From assembly GCA_038200435.1 (NCBI GenBank), contig JBBPXY010000022.1:1-40049 (forward strand): 40,049 nucleotides of DNA. Reading direction: 5' to 3'. How positions within the stretch are numbered: position 1 is the first letter of the stretch; the number at the start of each line of letters is the position of its first letter. A program made the position numbers and the translations under genes. The notes under the pieces were generated by a model. It was not told where the DNA came from. It saw nothing but the letters and a program-made list of their open reading frames with translations, and did not search any database. This document shows positions 15,526-25,369 of this stretch, piece after piece. This DNA is from JBBPXY01 sp038200435. Its GTDB lineage: Bacteria; Actinomycetota; Thermoleophilia; Solirubrobacterales; Solirubrobacteraceae.

Positions 15526-17187
15526 ATGCCGCTCATCGAGCGCCGCATCGGCCTGCTGTTCTTCGCCTTTGCGGGACTGCTCTGCGTGGCACTGGTGAAG
15601 GCGTCCTACCTGGGGGCGCTCAGGTCACACTCGCTCCAGCGGGCGGCCGCGACTCAGCAGGTCGCCGAGGTGACGATCCCCGCGCCGCGCGGCACGATCG
15701 TCGACCGCCACGGCGTCGAGCTCGCGGTCTCCCAGGAGGCCGCCGACATCGCGGTGACCCCCTATCTCGTCAAGGATCCGGGCAAGCTCGCGCATACCTT
15801 GGCGCCTTTGCTCAAGCGTCCCGAGTCAGTCCTGCTCGAGAAGCTCGTAAAGCGCCGTAGCGGGTTCGAGTACCTGGCGCGGCAGGTACCCGCCGCGCGC
15901 GCCGACCGCGTGACAAAGCTCCGGCAGGACGGCATCCAGATCATCCCGCGCACCCAGCGCGCCTATCCGCGCGGATGGCTCGGATCTCAGCTGCTCGGCA
16001 CCGTCGGCACCGACGGCAAGGGGCTTTCCGGCGTGGAGTACGCCCGCAACGGAGTGTTGCGCGGCTCCGACGGCCAGCGGCGCGAGGTCAACGACGCGCT
16101 CGGGGAGCCGATCTCGATGCGCGACACCACGCCGACCCAGGCCGGCCAAACCGTGCAACTGACGATCGACACGCCGCTCCAGGACGAGGTCGAGCAGGTG
16201 CTGGCCGGCGTCGGGAAGACCTACCGGCCCAAGGGCGCCACCGCCGTGGTCATGAATCCGCGCAACGGGGAGGTGCTCGCTCTGGCCAACTGGCCGCGAG
16301 TTGACGCAAACGACGTCGGCGGCGCGCCCGCCTACGCGCGGCAGGACCGAGCCGTGGGCTTCACCTACGAGCCGGGATCGACCTTCAAGGCGTTCACGGT
16401 CGCGGGGGCGCTCCAGGAGCGCGCCGTGACCCCGCACACGCAGTTCCAGCTGCCGGTGAACCTCCAGGTCGCCGACCGCCAGATCCACGACGCTGAGCCG
16501 CGCGGCCCGGAGACCCTCACTGTGGCGCAGATCCTGGCCCAGTCGAGCAACGTCGGCGCGGTCAAGATCGGCCAGCGCCTGGGGGCACGGCGTTTTGACT
16601 CCTGGGTGCGTCGCTTCGGCTTCGGAAAGACCACCGGGGCCGATCTGCCCGGTGAGGAGCAGGGCATCGTCCTGCCGCTGAAGCAGTACTCCGGCTCCTC
16701 GATGGGCAACCTCCCGATCGGCCAGGGCCAGGCCGTCACGCCTTTGCAGATGGCCACGGGCTACTCCGCAATCGCCAACGGAGGCATTCTGCGTCCGCCG
16801 CACGTCGTTCGCGCCATCGGCGAACGGACCGTTCCGGCTCCGGCGGGGCGACGCGTGCTTTCCAAGCCAGTCGCGGCGAGCGTGCGCCGCATGCTCGAGG
16901 GCGTGCTGGCGGCGGGAGGCACCGCGAGCGAGGCGGCGATCCCCGGCTACTCACTCGCAGGGAAGACGGGCACCGCCTCCAAGCCCGATCCGGTCAACGG
17001 CGGCTACTCGAACTCGAAGTACGTCGCCTCCTTCGTCGGCTTCGCGCCGGCGCGGCACCCGCGCCTGCTCGTCGCCGTGATGGTCGACGAGCCCAAGGGA
17101 GCGATCTTCGGCGGTGTTGTCGCGGCTCCGGCGTTCCAGAAGATCATCGGGTTCGCGCTGCCCTACATGGGCATCAACCCGCGTTGA
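15526..17187 (+). CDS. ftsI: Septal peptidoglycan transpeptidase (PBP3/FtsI)
   Basis: A 553-residue class B penicillin-binding protein. One N-terminal TM segment (~6-26) is followed by the dimerisation/pedestal domain (APRGTIVDRHGVELAVS, RAYPRGWLGSQLLGTVG). The transpeptidase domain has S285-T-F-K288 as catalytic SxxK, S340-S-N342 as SxN and K480-T-G482 as KTG. No PASTA domain follows. It cross-links septal peptidoglycan with FtsW. It starts at the base right after the ftsL stop. Length and motifs are normal for FtsI. Confidence 0.95.
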   Translation: MPLIERRIGLLFFAFAGLLCVALVKASYLGALRSHSLQRAAATQQVAEVTIPAPRGTIVDRHGVELAVSQEAADIAVTPYLVKDPGKLAHTLAPLLKRPESVLLEKLVKRRSGFEYLARQVPAARADRVTKLRQDGIQIIPRTQRAYPRGWLGSQLLGTVGTDGKGLSGVEYARNGVLRGSDGQRREVNDALGEPISMRDTTPTQAGQTVQLTIDTPLQDEVEQVLAGVGKTYRPKGATAVVMNPRNGEVLALANWPRVDANDVGGAPAYARQDRAVGFTYEPGSTFKAFTVAGALQERAVTPHTQFQLPVNLQVADRQIHDAEPRGPETLTVAQILAQSSNVGAVKIGQRLGARRFDSWVRRFGFGKTTGADLPGEEQGIVLPLKQYSGSSMGNLPIGQGQAVTPLQMATGYSAIANGGILRPPHVVRAIGERTVPAPAGRRVLSKPVAASVRRMLEGVLAAGGTASEAAIPGYSLAGKTGTASKPDPVNGGYSNSKYVASFVGFAPARHPRLLVAVMVDEPKGAIFGGVVAAPAFQKIIGFALPYMGINPR

Positions 17188-17190
17188 GCG

Positions 17191-17210
17191 TCTAGGCGCA
17201 GACCTAGACT
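17191..17210 (+). promoter_or_regulatory. Candidate murE -10 box within an inverted repeat
   Basis: TCTAGG (17191-17196) and CCTAGA (17203-17208) form a perfect inverted repeat. The right arm overlaps TAGACT (17205-17210), 8 nt before the murE ATG, a leaderless-style -10. A TTGAGC at 17184-17189 could be a poorly spaced -35. Confidence 0.45.
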
Positions 17211-17218
17211 CGCCGGCG

Positions 17219-18633
17219 ATGCGGCTGGGGCAACTGATGGACGGCGCGCCGGCCCCCGCCGCCGGGGTCGAGATCGGCTCGCTCGCCTACGACAACCGCC
17301 AGGTTGAGCCGGGATCGCTCTTCTTCTGCGTCCCCGGCTTCTCCTCCGACGGCCACCGCTTCGCTCCCGACGCCGTCGCGCACGGGGCGGCCGCGCTGGT
17401 GGTCGAGCGACCGCTCGGTCTGGGCGTTCCCGAGGTGCCTGTGCCGTCTGTGCGCGCGGCCATGGCTCCCGCGGCCGCGCGCTTCCACGGCGACCCCACG
17501 GCACAGCTCGAGGTCGTAGGAGTGACCGGTACGAACGGTAAGACGACCACCGCCTTCCTCGTCCGGGCCCTGCTCGAGGGGGCGGGACGCTCGTGTGCCC
17601 TGCTCGGCACGGTCAAGGCGGTGATCGGCGGCAAGGCGCGGGATGCGGCGCGGACCACGCCGGAAGCGATCGACCTCCAGCGCGACTTCAGAGCGATGCT
17701 CGAGGCCGGCGACGAGGCCTGCGCGATGGAGGTCTCCTCGCACGCGTTGCGCCTGCACCGCGCCGACGCGATCCACTGGGCGGCGGCCATCTTCACCAAC
17801 CTCACGCAGGACCACCTCGACTTCCACCCGACGATGGAGGACTACTTCGAGGCCAAGCGCGAGCTCTTCGCCGCGGGCCCACGGGTAGCCGTGATCAACG
17901 TCGACGACTCCTACGGACGGCGGCTGACCGAGGAATGGCCCGAGGCGCTGACGATCTCGCTCGAGCGCGAGGCGACCTACCGGGCGCTCGAGGTCGAGTC
18001 GGGCTTCGCGGGCGCCGAGCTGCTCGTGGTGGGGCCCGAAGGGGAGGTGAGGCTGCGCTCGCCGCTGCCCGGGCGCTTCAACGCGCAGAACGTGCTGTGT
18101 GCGGTGGCCGCGGTGCGGGCACTCGGGGTGGAGATGAACACGATCGCGGCCGCGCTACCGGACGCCAGCCGCGTGCCGGGGCGCTTCGAGCCCGTCGACG
18201 AGGGCCAGGGGTTCGCGGTGCTCGTCGACTACGCGCACACGCCCGATTCGCTCGAGAACGTCCTGCGGGCGGCGCGCGACCTCACCGGCGGTCGCCTGCA
18301 CTGCGTGTTTGGGTGCGGTGGCGACCGTGATCGCGGCAAGCGACCACTGATGGGCGAGATTGCTGCCCGGTTGGCCGATCGCCCCATCGTCACCTCCGAC
18401 AACCCCCGCTCGGAAGATCCCGAGGCGATCATCCAGGAGATCCTGGTGGGGGCGGGGGAGGGGACCGAGTGGCTGGTGGACCGGCGCGAGGCGATCGCCC
18501 TGGCCCTTGAAGGCGCGGAGGCGGGCGACGTCGTGGTCGTGGCCGGCAAGGGACACGAGCAGGGCCAGGAGTTCGCGGGCGGGCGCAAGGAGCTCTTCGA
18601 CGACGTCTCGGTCGTGCGCGAGGCGCTGCGCGG

Positions 18634-18637
<4 letters not shown>
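17219..18637 (+). CDS. murE: UDP-MurNAc-tripeptide synthetase, diaminopimelate-adding
   Basis: A 472-residue Mur ligase that adds the third residue to UDP-MurNAc-L-Ala-D-Glu using ATP. The P-loop is GVTGTNGKTTT, followed by TPEAIDLQRD, EVSSHALRLHR, NLTQDHLDFHP and VDYAHTPDSLENVL. The substrate-specificity loop reads D394-N-P-R397, the form known for enzymes using meso-diaminopimelate rather than lysine. The ATG at 17219 gives a standard N-terminus; the longer frame from 17114 reads through the end of ftsI. The 31-nt gap to ftsI carries an own -10 box. The stop overlaps murF (ATGA). Confidence 0.96.
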
Positions 18638-19961
<1,324 letters not shown>

Positions 19962-19962
<1 letters not shown>

Positions 19963-20936
19963 TGGGTCGCGTGCTGATCGCCGGTACGGCGTCTCTGCTC
20001 ATCTGCGTGTTCCTCTCTCCGAAGTTCATCGCGTTCCTGCGCGAGCGCGAGTTCGGCCAGCGCATTCGCGAGGAGGGCCCCGAGGGCCATCACGCCAAGG
20101 CGGGCACGCCCACGATGGGCGGCATCATCATCTTCCTTGCGGTCGGGGTGCCCTTCCTGATCCTCGTCGACTACAGCGACGCGAGAGCCCTCGGCGTCTT
20201 CGGCGCGGCGATCGCCTGCGCCCTGCTCGGGTTCGCCGACGACTACACGAAGATCGTGCGCCGCCGCTCGCTCGGGTTACGGGGGCGCACCAAGCTGGCG
20301 GTCACGGTCGTGATCGCCATCGCACTCTGGTACATCGCGGTGCATATGGCCCATCTCGGCGACACGGTGCGCCTGCGCTTCGTCGACTACGAGGTGAACC
20401 TGGGGGAGATGGTCTACCCGATCTTCATCTACCTCGTGCTGGCCGGAACGACAAGCGCGGTGAACCTCACCGATGGGCTCGACGGGCTTGCGGCGGGCTG
20501 CGCCGCGATCGTCCTGCTGGCCTACATCGGCATCACGTTCGTCACCACGGGCCAGCGGGATCTTGCGCTGCTGTGCGCGTGCTTCGCCGGGGCGTGCGTC
20601 GGCTTCCTCTGGTTCAACTCGTTCCCGGCCAACATCTTCATGGGGGATACGGGCTCGCTGGGCCTAGGCGGAGCTATCGCCGGAATCGCCGTGATGACGA
20701 AGACCGAGGTTCTGCTCATCCTGCTGGCCGGCATCTTCGTGGTCGAGGCGCTTTCGGTGGTGATCCAGGTCTTCTCGTTCCAGACCTTTCGCAAGCGCGT
20801 CTTCCTCATGGCGCCAATTCACCACCATTTCGAACTCAACGCGTGGTCGGAGACGAAGATCATCCTGCGGTTCTGGATAGTGGCGGGGGTCTTCTCCGCC
20901 ATCGGCTTCACGATCTATCAGCAGTCGATCAAGTAA
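19962..20936 (+). CDS. mraY: Phospho-MurNAc-pentapeptide transferase
   Basis: A 324-residue polytopic membrane enzyme that transfers phospho-MurNAc-pentapeptide to undecaprenyl phosphate, making lipid I. About ten TM segments are visible. Signature blocks are GTPTMGGIIIF, FADDYTKIV (catalytic Asp pair), NLTDGLDGLAAG, NIFMGDTGSLGLGG and the HHHFEL loop. A Mg-dependent active site on the cytoplasmic face is known for the family. It is the last gene of the first dcw block. A 325-nt gap with a large inverted repeat separates it from murD. Confidence 0.96.
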
Positions 20937-20974
20937 GCGGGCGGCTCTCGAAATCTCGGGATTGGCCGTGCTGC

Positions 20975-21050
20975 GGGCGGGTCCTGTCAGTGGTCCCTGA
21001 CCCGTTTACGCTTGCGCGAAAATCGGCAGTAGGACCACTGCCACCCGCCC
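20975..21050 (+). repeat. Long composite inverted repeat between mraY and murD
   Basis: GGGCGGGT (20975-20982) pairs with ACCCGCCC (21043-21050), and CAGTGGTCC (20988-20996) with GGACCACTG (21032-21040). Internal gaps are 5 and 2 nt, with a 35-nt apical region (20997-21031) that can pair partly. This is the only structure I see in the 20937-21261 gap; small frames there show no gene-like signal. It may be a terminator or a small palindromic repeat. Confidence 0.55.
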
Positions 21051-21261
21051 GATCGACGCCGCCTCCCGCGAACGGTCATGCACCGGTGCTCTGGGGCCGG
21101 TGGATGAACGTTCGCTGTCTGAGCTGCTGCGGGCCAGGTCTGGGGAAGCGCAATGAGACTGCTCGAGCGGTTGCGCCACACCTGCTTCCTCGACCTCCTA
21201 GATCAGGAGCACAGCCACGCCAAGCCCGTAAACGCCGATCCCGCCGTAACACTCCACAACG

Positions 21262-22593
21262 GTGCCCAGTAGCCCTAGACCTCTCCTACCCGAAGGCCCC
21301 TACCTAGTCGTTGGTCTCGCTCGCTCCGGGGCGGCCGCCGCGCTAGCGCTTAGAGCCCGCAGCCACGACGTCATCGGCGTTGATTCCGGCTCTCCCGCCG
21401 AGGTGGGAAGGCTTCGCGATGCGGGCGTCGAAGTGCACCTTGATGTCACCGGCGAAGGCCTTCTCGATCGTGCCCGGACGCTCGTCAAGAGTCCGGGTGT
21501 TCGCCCGTCGGCGCCGGTGGTTGCGGCGGCGCGCGCTCGGGGCGTGGCCGTCATGGGCGAGCTCGAGCTGGCGTGGCGGCTGCTGCCCGTCCCCTTTGTA
21601 GCCGTGACCGGCACCAACGGCAAGACGACCACTACTGAGCTGATCGCCCACGTCCACCGCAAGGCCGGCCGCCCCGTCGCCGTGGCGGGCAACATCGGCA
21701 CGGCTCTCTCTTCCCTCGTCGGCGAGATCGCGAAGGACACGACCATCGTCTGCGAGGCATCCTCCTTTCAGCTTGAGAGCACGCTCGAGTTCGCGCCCGA
21801 CGCCGCCGTCCTGCTCAACCTCGGCGCCGACCACCTCGACTGGCACGGCAGCCTCGAGCACTACCACGCGGCCAAGCGCGCGATCTTCGCCCGGCAGGAG
21901 CCCGGCGACCTCGCGGTGACGCCGTTCGGACTCGAGCCGGACGACATCGGCGGGACAGCTCAGCGCGTGCGGTTAGGCGCGGGCGCCGAAGGCGGCCTCG
22001 GCGAGCGCGACGGCACGCTGCACTGGCGCGACGAGCCGCTGATGCCCGCGGCCGACATCCGGCTCCCGGGCGCACACAACCGCGAGAACGCCATGGCGGC
22101 AGCGGCGGTGACTCTCGCGCGCGGCATCCCGGCCCAGGCGGTGAGGGCCGCGCTCGGCGACTTCGCCGGAGTGCCGCACCGCCTCGAGCTCATCGCGGAG
22201 TCGGGCGGCGTCGCCTACGTCAACGACTCCAAGGCGACCAACGTCGGCTCTACGATCGTCGCGCTGGCGAGCTACCCCGAGGGCAGCGTCCACCTTGTTC
22301 TCGGCGGCGACGGTAAGGCCCAGAATTTCACCCCGCTGCGCATCGCGGTCGCCCGAGCCGCCGCCGCGGTCTACCTGATCGGCGCAGCGGCGCCCGAGCT
22401 CGAAGCCGCGCTCGCGGGCGCGGGACCCGCTCCACACCAGTGCGGCGACCTCGAAAAGGCCGTCGACGCTGCGCGCTCCGCGGCCCGCCCCGGCCAAACA
22501 GTCTTGCTCTCCCCGGCGTGCGCTTCCTACGACCAGTACGTCAACTTCGAAGCGCGCGGAGACCACTTCCGCTCGCTGGTGACGGCCGAGTGA
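21262..22593 (+). CDS. murD: UDP-MurNAc-L-Ala--D-Glu ligase
   Basis: A 443-residue Mur ligase that adds D-glutamate to UDP-MurNAc-L-Ala. It has an N-terminal Rossmann-like LVVGLARSGAAAALAL, the P-loop VTGTNGKTTTTELI, the ASSFQLEST block, LLNLGADHLDWHGS, PHRLELIAESGGVAYVNDSK and LSPACASYDQY near the end. The GTG at 21262 has no good ribosome-binding site. TAACAC 9 nt upstream is a weak -10-like hexamer, so the exact start is less certain than the family. It begins the second dcw block. The stop overlaps ftsW (GTGA). Confidence 0.94.
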   Translation: MPSSPRPLLPEGPYLVVGLARSGAAAALALRARSHDVIGVDSGSPAEVGRLRDAGVEVHLDVTGEGLLDRARTLVKSPGVRPSAPVVAAARARGVAVMGELELAWRLLPVPFVAVTGTNGKTTTTELIAHVHRKAGRPVAVAGNIGTALSSLVGEIAKDTTIVCEASSFQLESTLEFAPDAAVLLNLGADHLDWHGSLEHYHAAKRAIFARQEPGDLAVTPFGLEPDDIGGTAQRVRLGAGAEGGLGERDGTLHWRDEPLMPAADIRLPGAHNRENAMAAAAVTLARGIPAQAVRAALGDFAGVPHRLELIAESGGVAYVNDSKATNVGSTIVALASYPEGSVHLVLGGDGKAQNFTPLRIAVARAAAAVYLIGAAAPELEAALAGAGPAPHQCGDLEKAVDAARSAARPGQTVLLSPACASYDQYVNFEARGDHFRSLVTAE

Positions 22594-23876
22594 GCACCAC
22601 GGCAACCAGCGCGCCGGCCCGCGGCGTCTCGCGCCGGCGCGCCGAGCGGCGCCCCATCGAGCACCGCATGCTCCTCACAGCGACGCTGTGCCTGCTGGCC
22701 TTCGGCGCCGTCATGGTCTACAGCGCCTCCTCCGCCAGCGACATTCTCGGCAGCGGGAAGGGCGACGGCACGGGCTATCTCGTGCGCTATGTCGGCTTCG
22801 GCCTCGTCGGCCTGATCGGGATGCAGATCCTCGCCAAGCGCGGACTCGACATCGTGCACAAGCTCGGTCCCGCGCTGCTCGTCACCGCCTTCGTGTTACT
22901 GCTGGGGGTGCTCGTCCCGGGCCTCGGGATCCAGGTCAACGGCGCGCGCCGCTGGCTCGGTGCCGCCGCCCTGCAGTTCCAGCCCTCGGAGATCATGAAG
23001 GTCGCGCTGGTGCTCTACGCGGCGCGCTACCTGGCCACGCACCCCAAGCGCATCCAGACCTTCCGCGGGGCGGTCACTCCCGTCCTCCTCATCACCGGCG
23101 CGGCCGCCGTGCTGGTCGCCGCCGAGCCCGACCTCGGCACGGCGCTCGTCATCTCCCTGACGGTTGCCTCGATCATGGTCGCCGCGGGTGTGCGGCTTCG
23201 GTATCTGGCCTACGTCGCGATCGCGACGGGTGTTCTGGTGGCGGTCTTCGCCCTGGCCCAGCCCTATCAGCGCGCCCGCCTCACTTCGTTCCTCAATCCG
23301 TGGGCGGACAAGGGCGGTAGCGGCTTCCAGGCTGTGCAGGGCCAGATCGCGCTGGGCTCGGGCGGGCTGTTCGGCGTCGGCCTCGGCCAGTCGGTCCAGA
23401 AGGTCTTTTACCTCCCCGAGGCCCACACGGACTTCATCCTCGCCGTGATTGGCGAGGAGCTCGGAGTGGCCGGTATCGGCGGAGTGATCTGCCTCTACGG
23501 GATGATCGCCTGGGGCGGCCTGCGCACGGCGCGCCGGGCGGCCGGGACGTATGCCAAGCTCCTCGCGGCGGGGCTGACCGCGCTCATCCTGTGCCAGGCG
23601 ACGCTCAACATCTTCGTGGTCCTCGGCCTGGCGCCACTCACCGGCGTCCCCCTGCCCTTCATCTCCTACGGTCCGACCAACCTGTGCGTCCTGCTCGGGG
23701 CCGTCGGCCTGCTGCTGAACATCGCCTCGGGCAAGACGATGCACCTGCGCCTGGCCGACGAGCCGCCGAAGCGCAAGCCGGTGAAGCGTGAACCGACCGC
23801 GAATAGTGATCGCGGCGGGCGGAACGGCGGGGCACGTCGTGCCGGCGCTCGCCGTAGCCGACGCGCTGCGGGCTGA
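22590..23876 (+). CDS. ftsW: Septal peptidoglycan polymerase (SEDS, FtsW)
   Basis: A 428-residue SEDS glycosyltransferase with about ten TM segments that polymerises lipid II with FtsI. After a basic N-terminus (RRRAERRPIEHRM) come FGAVMVYSASSAS, LGIQVNGARRWLG, FQPSEIMKVALVLYAARYLA, AAEPDLGTALVI, GLGQSVQKVFYLPEAHTDFI and PLPFISYGPTNL. The last motif is usually SYGGSSL; here SYGPTNL. The GTG at 22590 overlaps the murD stop. The Arg/Gly-rich C-terminal tail (~30 residues) is encoded in DNA shared with murG in another frame. Confidence 0.94.
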   Translation: MSTTATSAPARGVSRRRAERRPIEHRMLLTATLCLLAFGAVMVYSASSASDILGSGKGDGTGYLVRYVGFGLVGLIGMQILAKRGLDIVHKLGPALLVTAFVLLLGVLVPGLGIQVNGARRWLGAAALQFQPSEIMKVALVLYAARYLATHPKRIQTFRGAVTPVLLITGAAAVLVAAEPDLGTALVISLTVASIMVAAGVRLRYLAYVAIATGVLVAVFALAQPYQRARLTSFLNPWADKGGSGFQAVQGQIALGSGGLFGVGLGQSVQKVFYLPEAHTDFILAVIGEELGVAGIGGVICLYGMIAWGGLRTARRAAGTYAKLLAAGLTALILCQATLNIFVVLGLAPLTGVPLPFISYGPTNLCVLLGAVGLLLNIASGKTMHLRLADEPPKRKPVKREPTANSDRGGRNGGARRAGARRSRRAAG

Positions 23877-24858
23877 GGGCGCCGAGGTCGTCTTCGTCGG
23901 AGGGGAGCGCGCCGAGCGCGAGCTCGTCCCGGCGGCCGGTTACGAGCTTCGCACGATCGCGGTCGAAGGCCTCAGCCGCACCAACCCGCTGAAGGCCGCG
24001 CGGGCCGCCGGCAAGGCGGCACGGGCGCTGGTGCACGCGCGGGCGCTCGTTCGCGAGCTGCAGCCTGACGCTGTGATGGGCGGCGGGGGCTACGTCGCCG
24101 GGCCGGTGGGGCTCGCGGCAGCGTCACGTCGCGTGCCGCTCGTGCTGACCGAGGCCGACTCACACCTCGGCCTGGCCAACCGTCTGCTCGCCCCCCTGGC
24201 GCGCCGGGTGTGCCTCGCGTTTCCCCTCTCCGGCCGGGAGCCGCCACACTACATCGTCACCGGTCGCCCGGTTCCGCCCCCGGCGACCGATCGGGCAGCA
24301 GCCCGCGCCGCCTTCGGCCTCGCCGAAGACGACCGGTGCGTGCTGGTGTTCGGCGGCTCGCTCGGCGCCCGCTCCATCAACTACGCGGCGATCGACGGCC
24401 TCGCGAAGCCCGCGCCGGGGCGGCGGGTCATCCACGCGGCGGGCACCCGCGACTTCGGCGATCTCGTGGCGCCGGGCGAGCACTACGACCTGCGCCCCTA
24501 CATCGCCGGGTTCGGCGAGGCGCTGCTGGCATCGGACCTGGTGGTCGCCCGCGCAGGGGGATCGATCTTCGAGGTGGCGGCCCACGGTCGCCCCGCGATC
24601 CTGGTGCCCTATCCGCATGCCGCCGGCGATCATCAGCAGGCGAACGCTCGGTGGATGGCCGACGCGGGAGCCGCGATCGTGGTGCCGGACGAGGAGCTGA
24701 ACGCCGAGCGCCTGTCGGCTGAGGTCGATGCCCTGCTCGGCGATCCCGCCCGCCTCGAGGAGATGAGCCATGCCGCGGCTGTGCTGGCTCGTCCCGACGC
24801 GGCGCCGGCGGTCGCCCGAGAGCTTCTCGCGGCCGCGGCCGCGGCACCGGCGCGTTAG
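23788..24858 (+). CDS. murG: UDP-GlcNAc:lipid I GlcNAc transferase
   Basis: A 356-residue GT-B glycosyltransferase that converts lipid I to lipid II on the cytoplasmic membrane face. The N-terminal G-loop IVIAAGGTAGHVVPALAVAD is followed by the acceptor-side GGGGYVAGPVGLAA. The donor-binding domain has VFGGSLGARSIN, DLVVARAGGSIFEVAAHGRP and PYPHAAGDHQQANARWM. The G-loop must be at the extreme N-terminus, so the start is GTG 23788 (or 23806). The gene therefore overlaps ftsW by up to 89 nt. It ends 4 nt from a convergent lipoprotein gene. Confidence 0.95.
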   Translation: MNRPRIVIAAGGTAGHVVPALAVADALRAEGAEVVFVGGERAERELVPAAGYELRTIAVEGLSRTNPLKAARAAGKAARALVHARALVRELQPDAVMGGGGYVAGPVGLAAASRRVPLVLTEADSHLGLANRLLAPLARRVCLAFPLSGREPPHYIVTGRPVPPPATDRAAARAAFGLAEDDRCVLVFGGSLGARSINYAAIDGLAKPAPGRRVIHAAGTRDFGDLVAPGEHYDLRPYIAGFGEALLASDLVVARAGGSIFEVAAHGRPAILVPYPHAAGDHQQANARWMADAGAAIVVPDEELNAERLSAEVDALLGDPARLEEMSHAAAVLARPDAAPAVARELLAAAAAAPAR

Positions 24859-24862
24859 CCCG

Positions 24863-25282
24863 CTAGCCGTTCGCCGAATCGACCTTCCACTTGCCGCTCT
24901 CCTTGATGAGGTGCAGCGTCGCGGTGGGGAGGCCCGGAGCCGAGGCCTCGACGTCGGCCTTCGCGCCGTCGATCTTGGCTTTCCCGATCTTGAGGCCGGG
25001 GGGAACCGACCCGCGGTTCTTCGCGCCGGTCTTCTTGACCCGTGCGCGACACGCTGCGACCGCCGCCGGGCCCTTCTGCCGCGTCCGCTGTTCGAGGATG
25101 TGCTGGGAGAGCACGTCGCAGAACTGCGCGGTGGGATGCGCGCCCAGGGTGACGAAGTCCTTCGCCACGGCCTGTGCGGCCGCTCTGTCCCCGTCCCCGC
25201 CCCCGCAGCCGCTCACTGCGAGTGTGGCGAACGTGAGCAGGACAGTCATGCTGCGGCGCGGCCGAAGGTGGTGGGAGGGCAT
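24863..25282 (-). CDS. Small lipoprotein, NTF2/DUF4878-like
   Basis: A 139-residue putative lipoprotein on the strand opposite the dcw genes. The ATG at 25282 has GAGGAG 4 nt upstream. The signal peptide is basic (HHLRPRRS), then hydrophobic (MTVLLTFATLAV), with lipobox VSGC at 23-26, so C26 should be lipidated. The exported part has two further cysteines (QFCDVL, AACRA) that could pair, and ends HLIKESGKWKVD, as in small NTF2-like/DUF4878 lipoproteins of actinobacteria. The ligand or partner is unknown. It sits between murG and murC, splitting the cluster, and converges on murG. Confidence 0.75.
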   Translation of the reverse strand: MPSHHLRPRRSMTVLLTFATLAVSGCGGGDGDRAAAQAVAKDFVTLGAHPTAQFCDVLSQHILEQRTRQKGPAAVAACRARVKKTGAKNRGSVPPGLKIGKAKIDGAKADVEASAPGLPTATLHLIKESGKWKVDSANG

Positions 25283-25355
25283 CGAGCTCCTCGAGGTGGT
25301 TGCCGAACCGGGTGACTGCCCCGTGGGCCGTTCATGATGACGCCCCGAGCGCCGC

Positions 25356-25361
25356 TAGGGT
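25356..25361 (+). promoter_or_regulatory. Candidate -10 box of murC
   Basis: TAGGGT lies 8 nt before the in-frame GTG at 25370. This supports the shorter, leaderless-style start over the ATG at 25334. Confidence 0.45.
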
Positions 25362-25369
25362 CGGGGTTC

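Noticed and set aside
20987..21181. Small minus-strand frame in the mraY-murD gap
   Set aside because: It lies across the inverted repeat, has skewed residue content (Arg/Trp) and no start signal.
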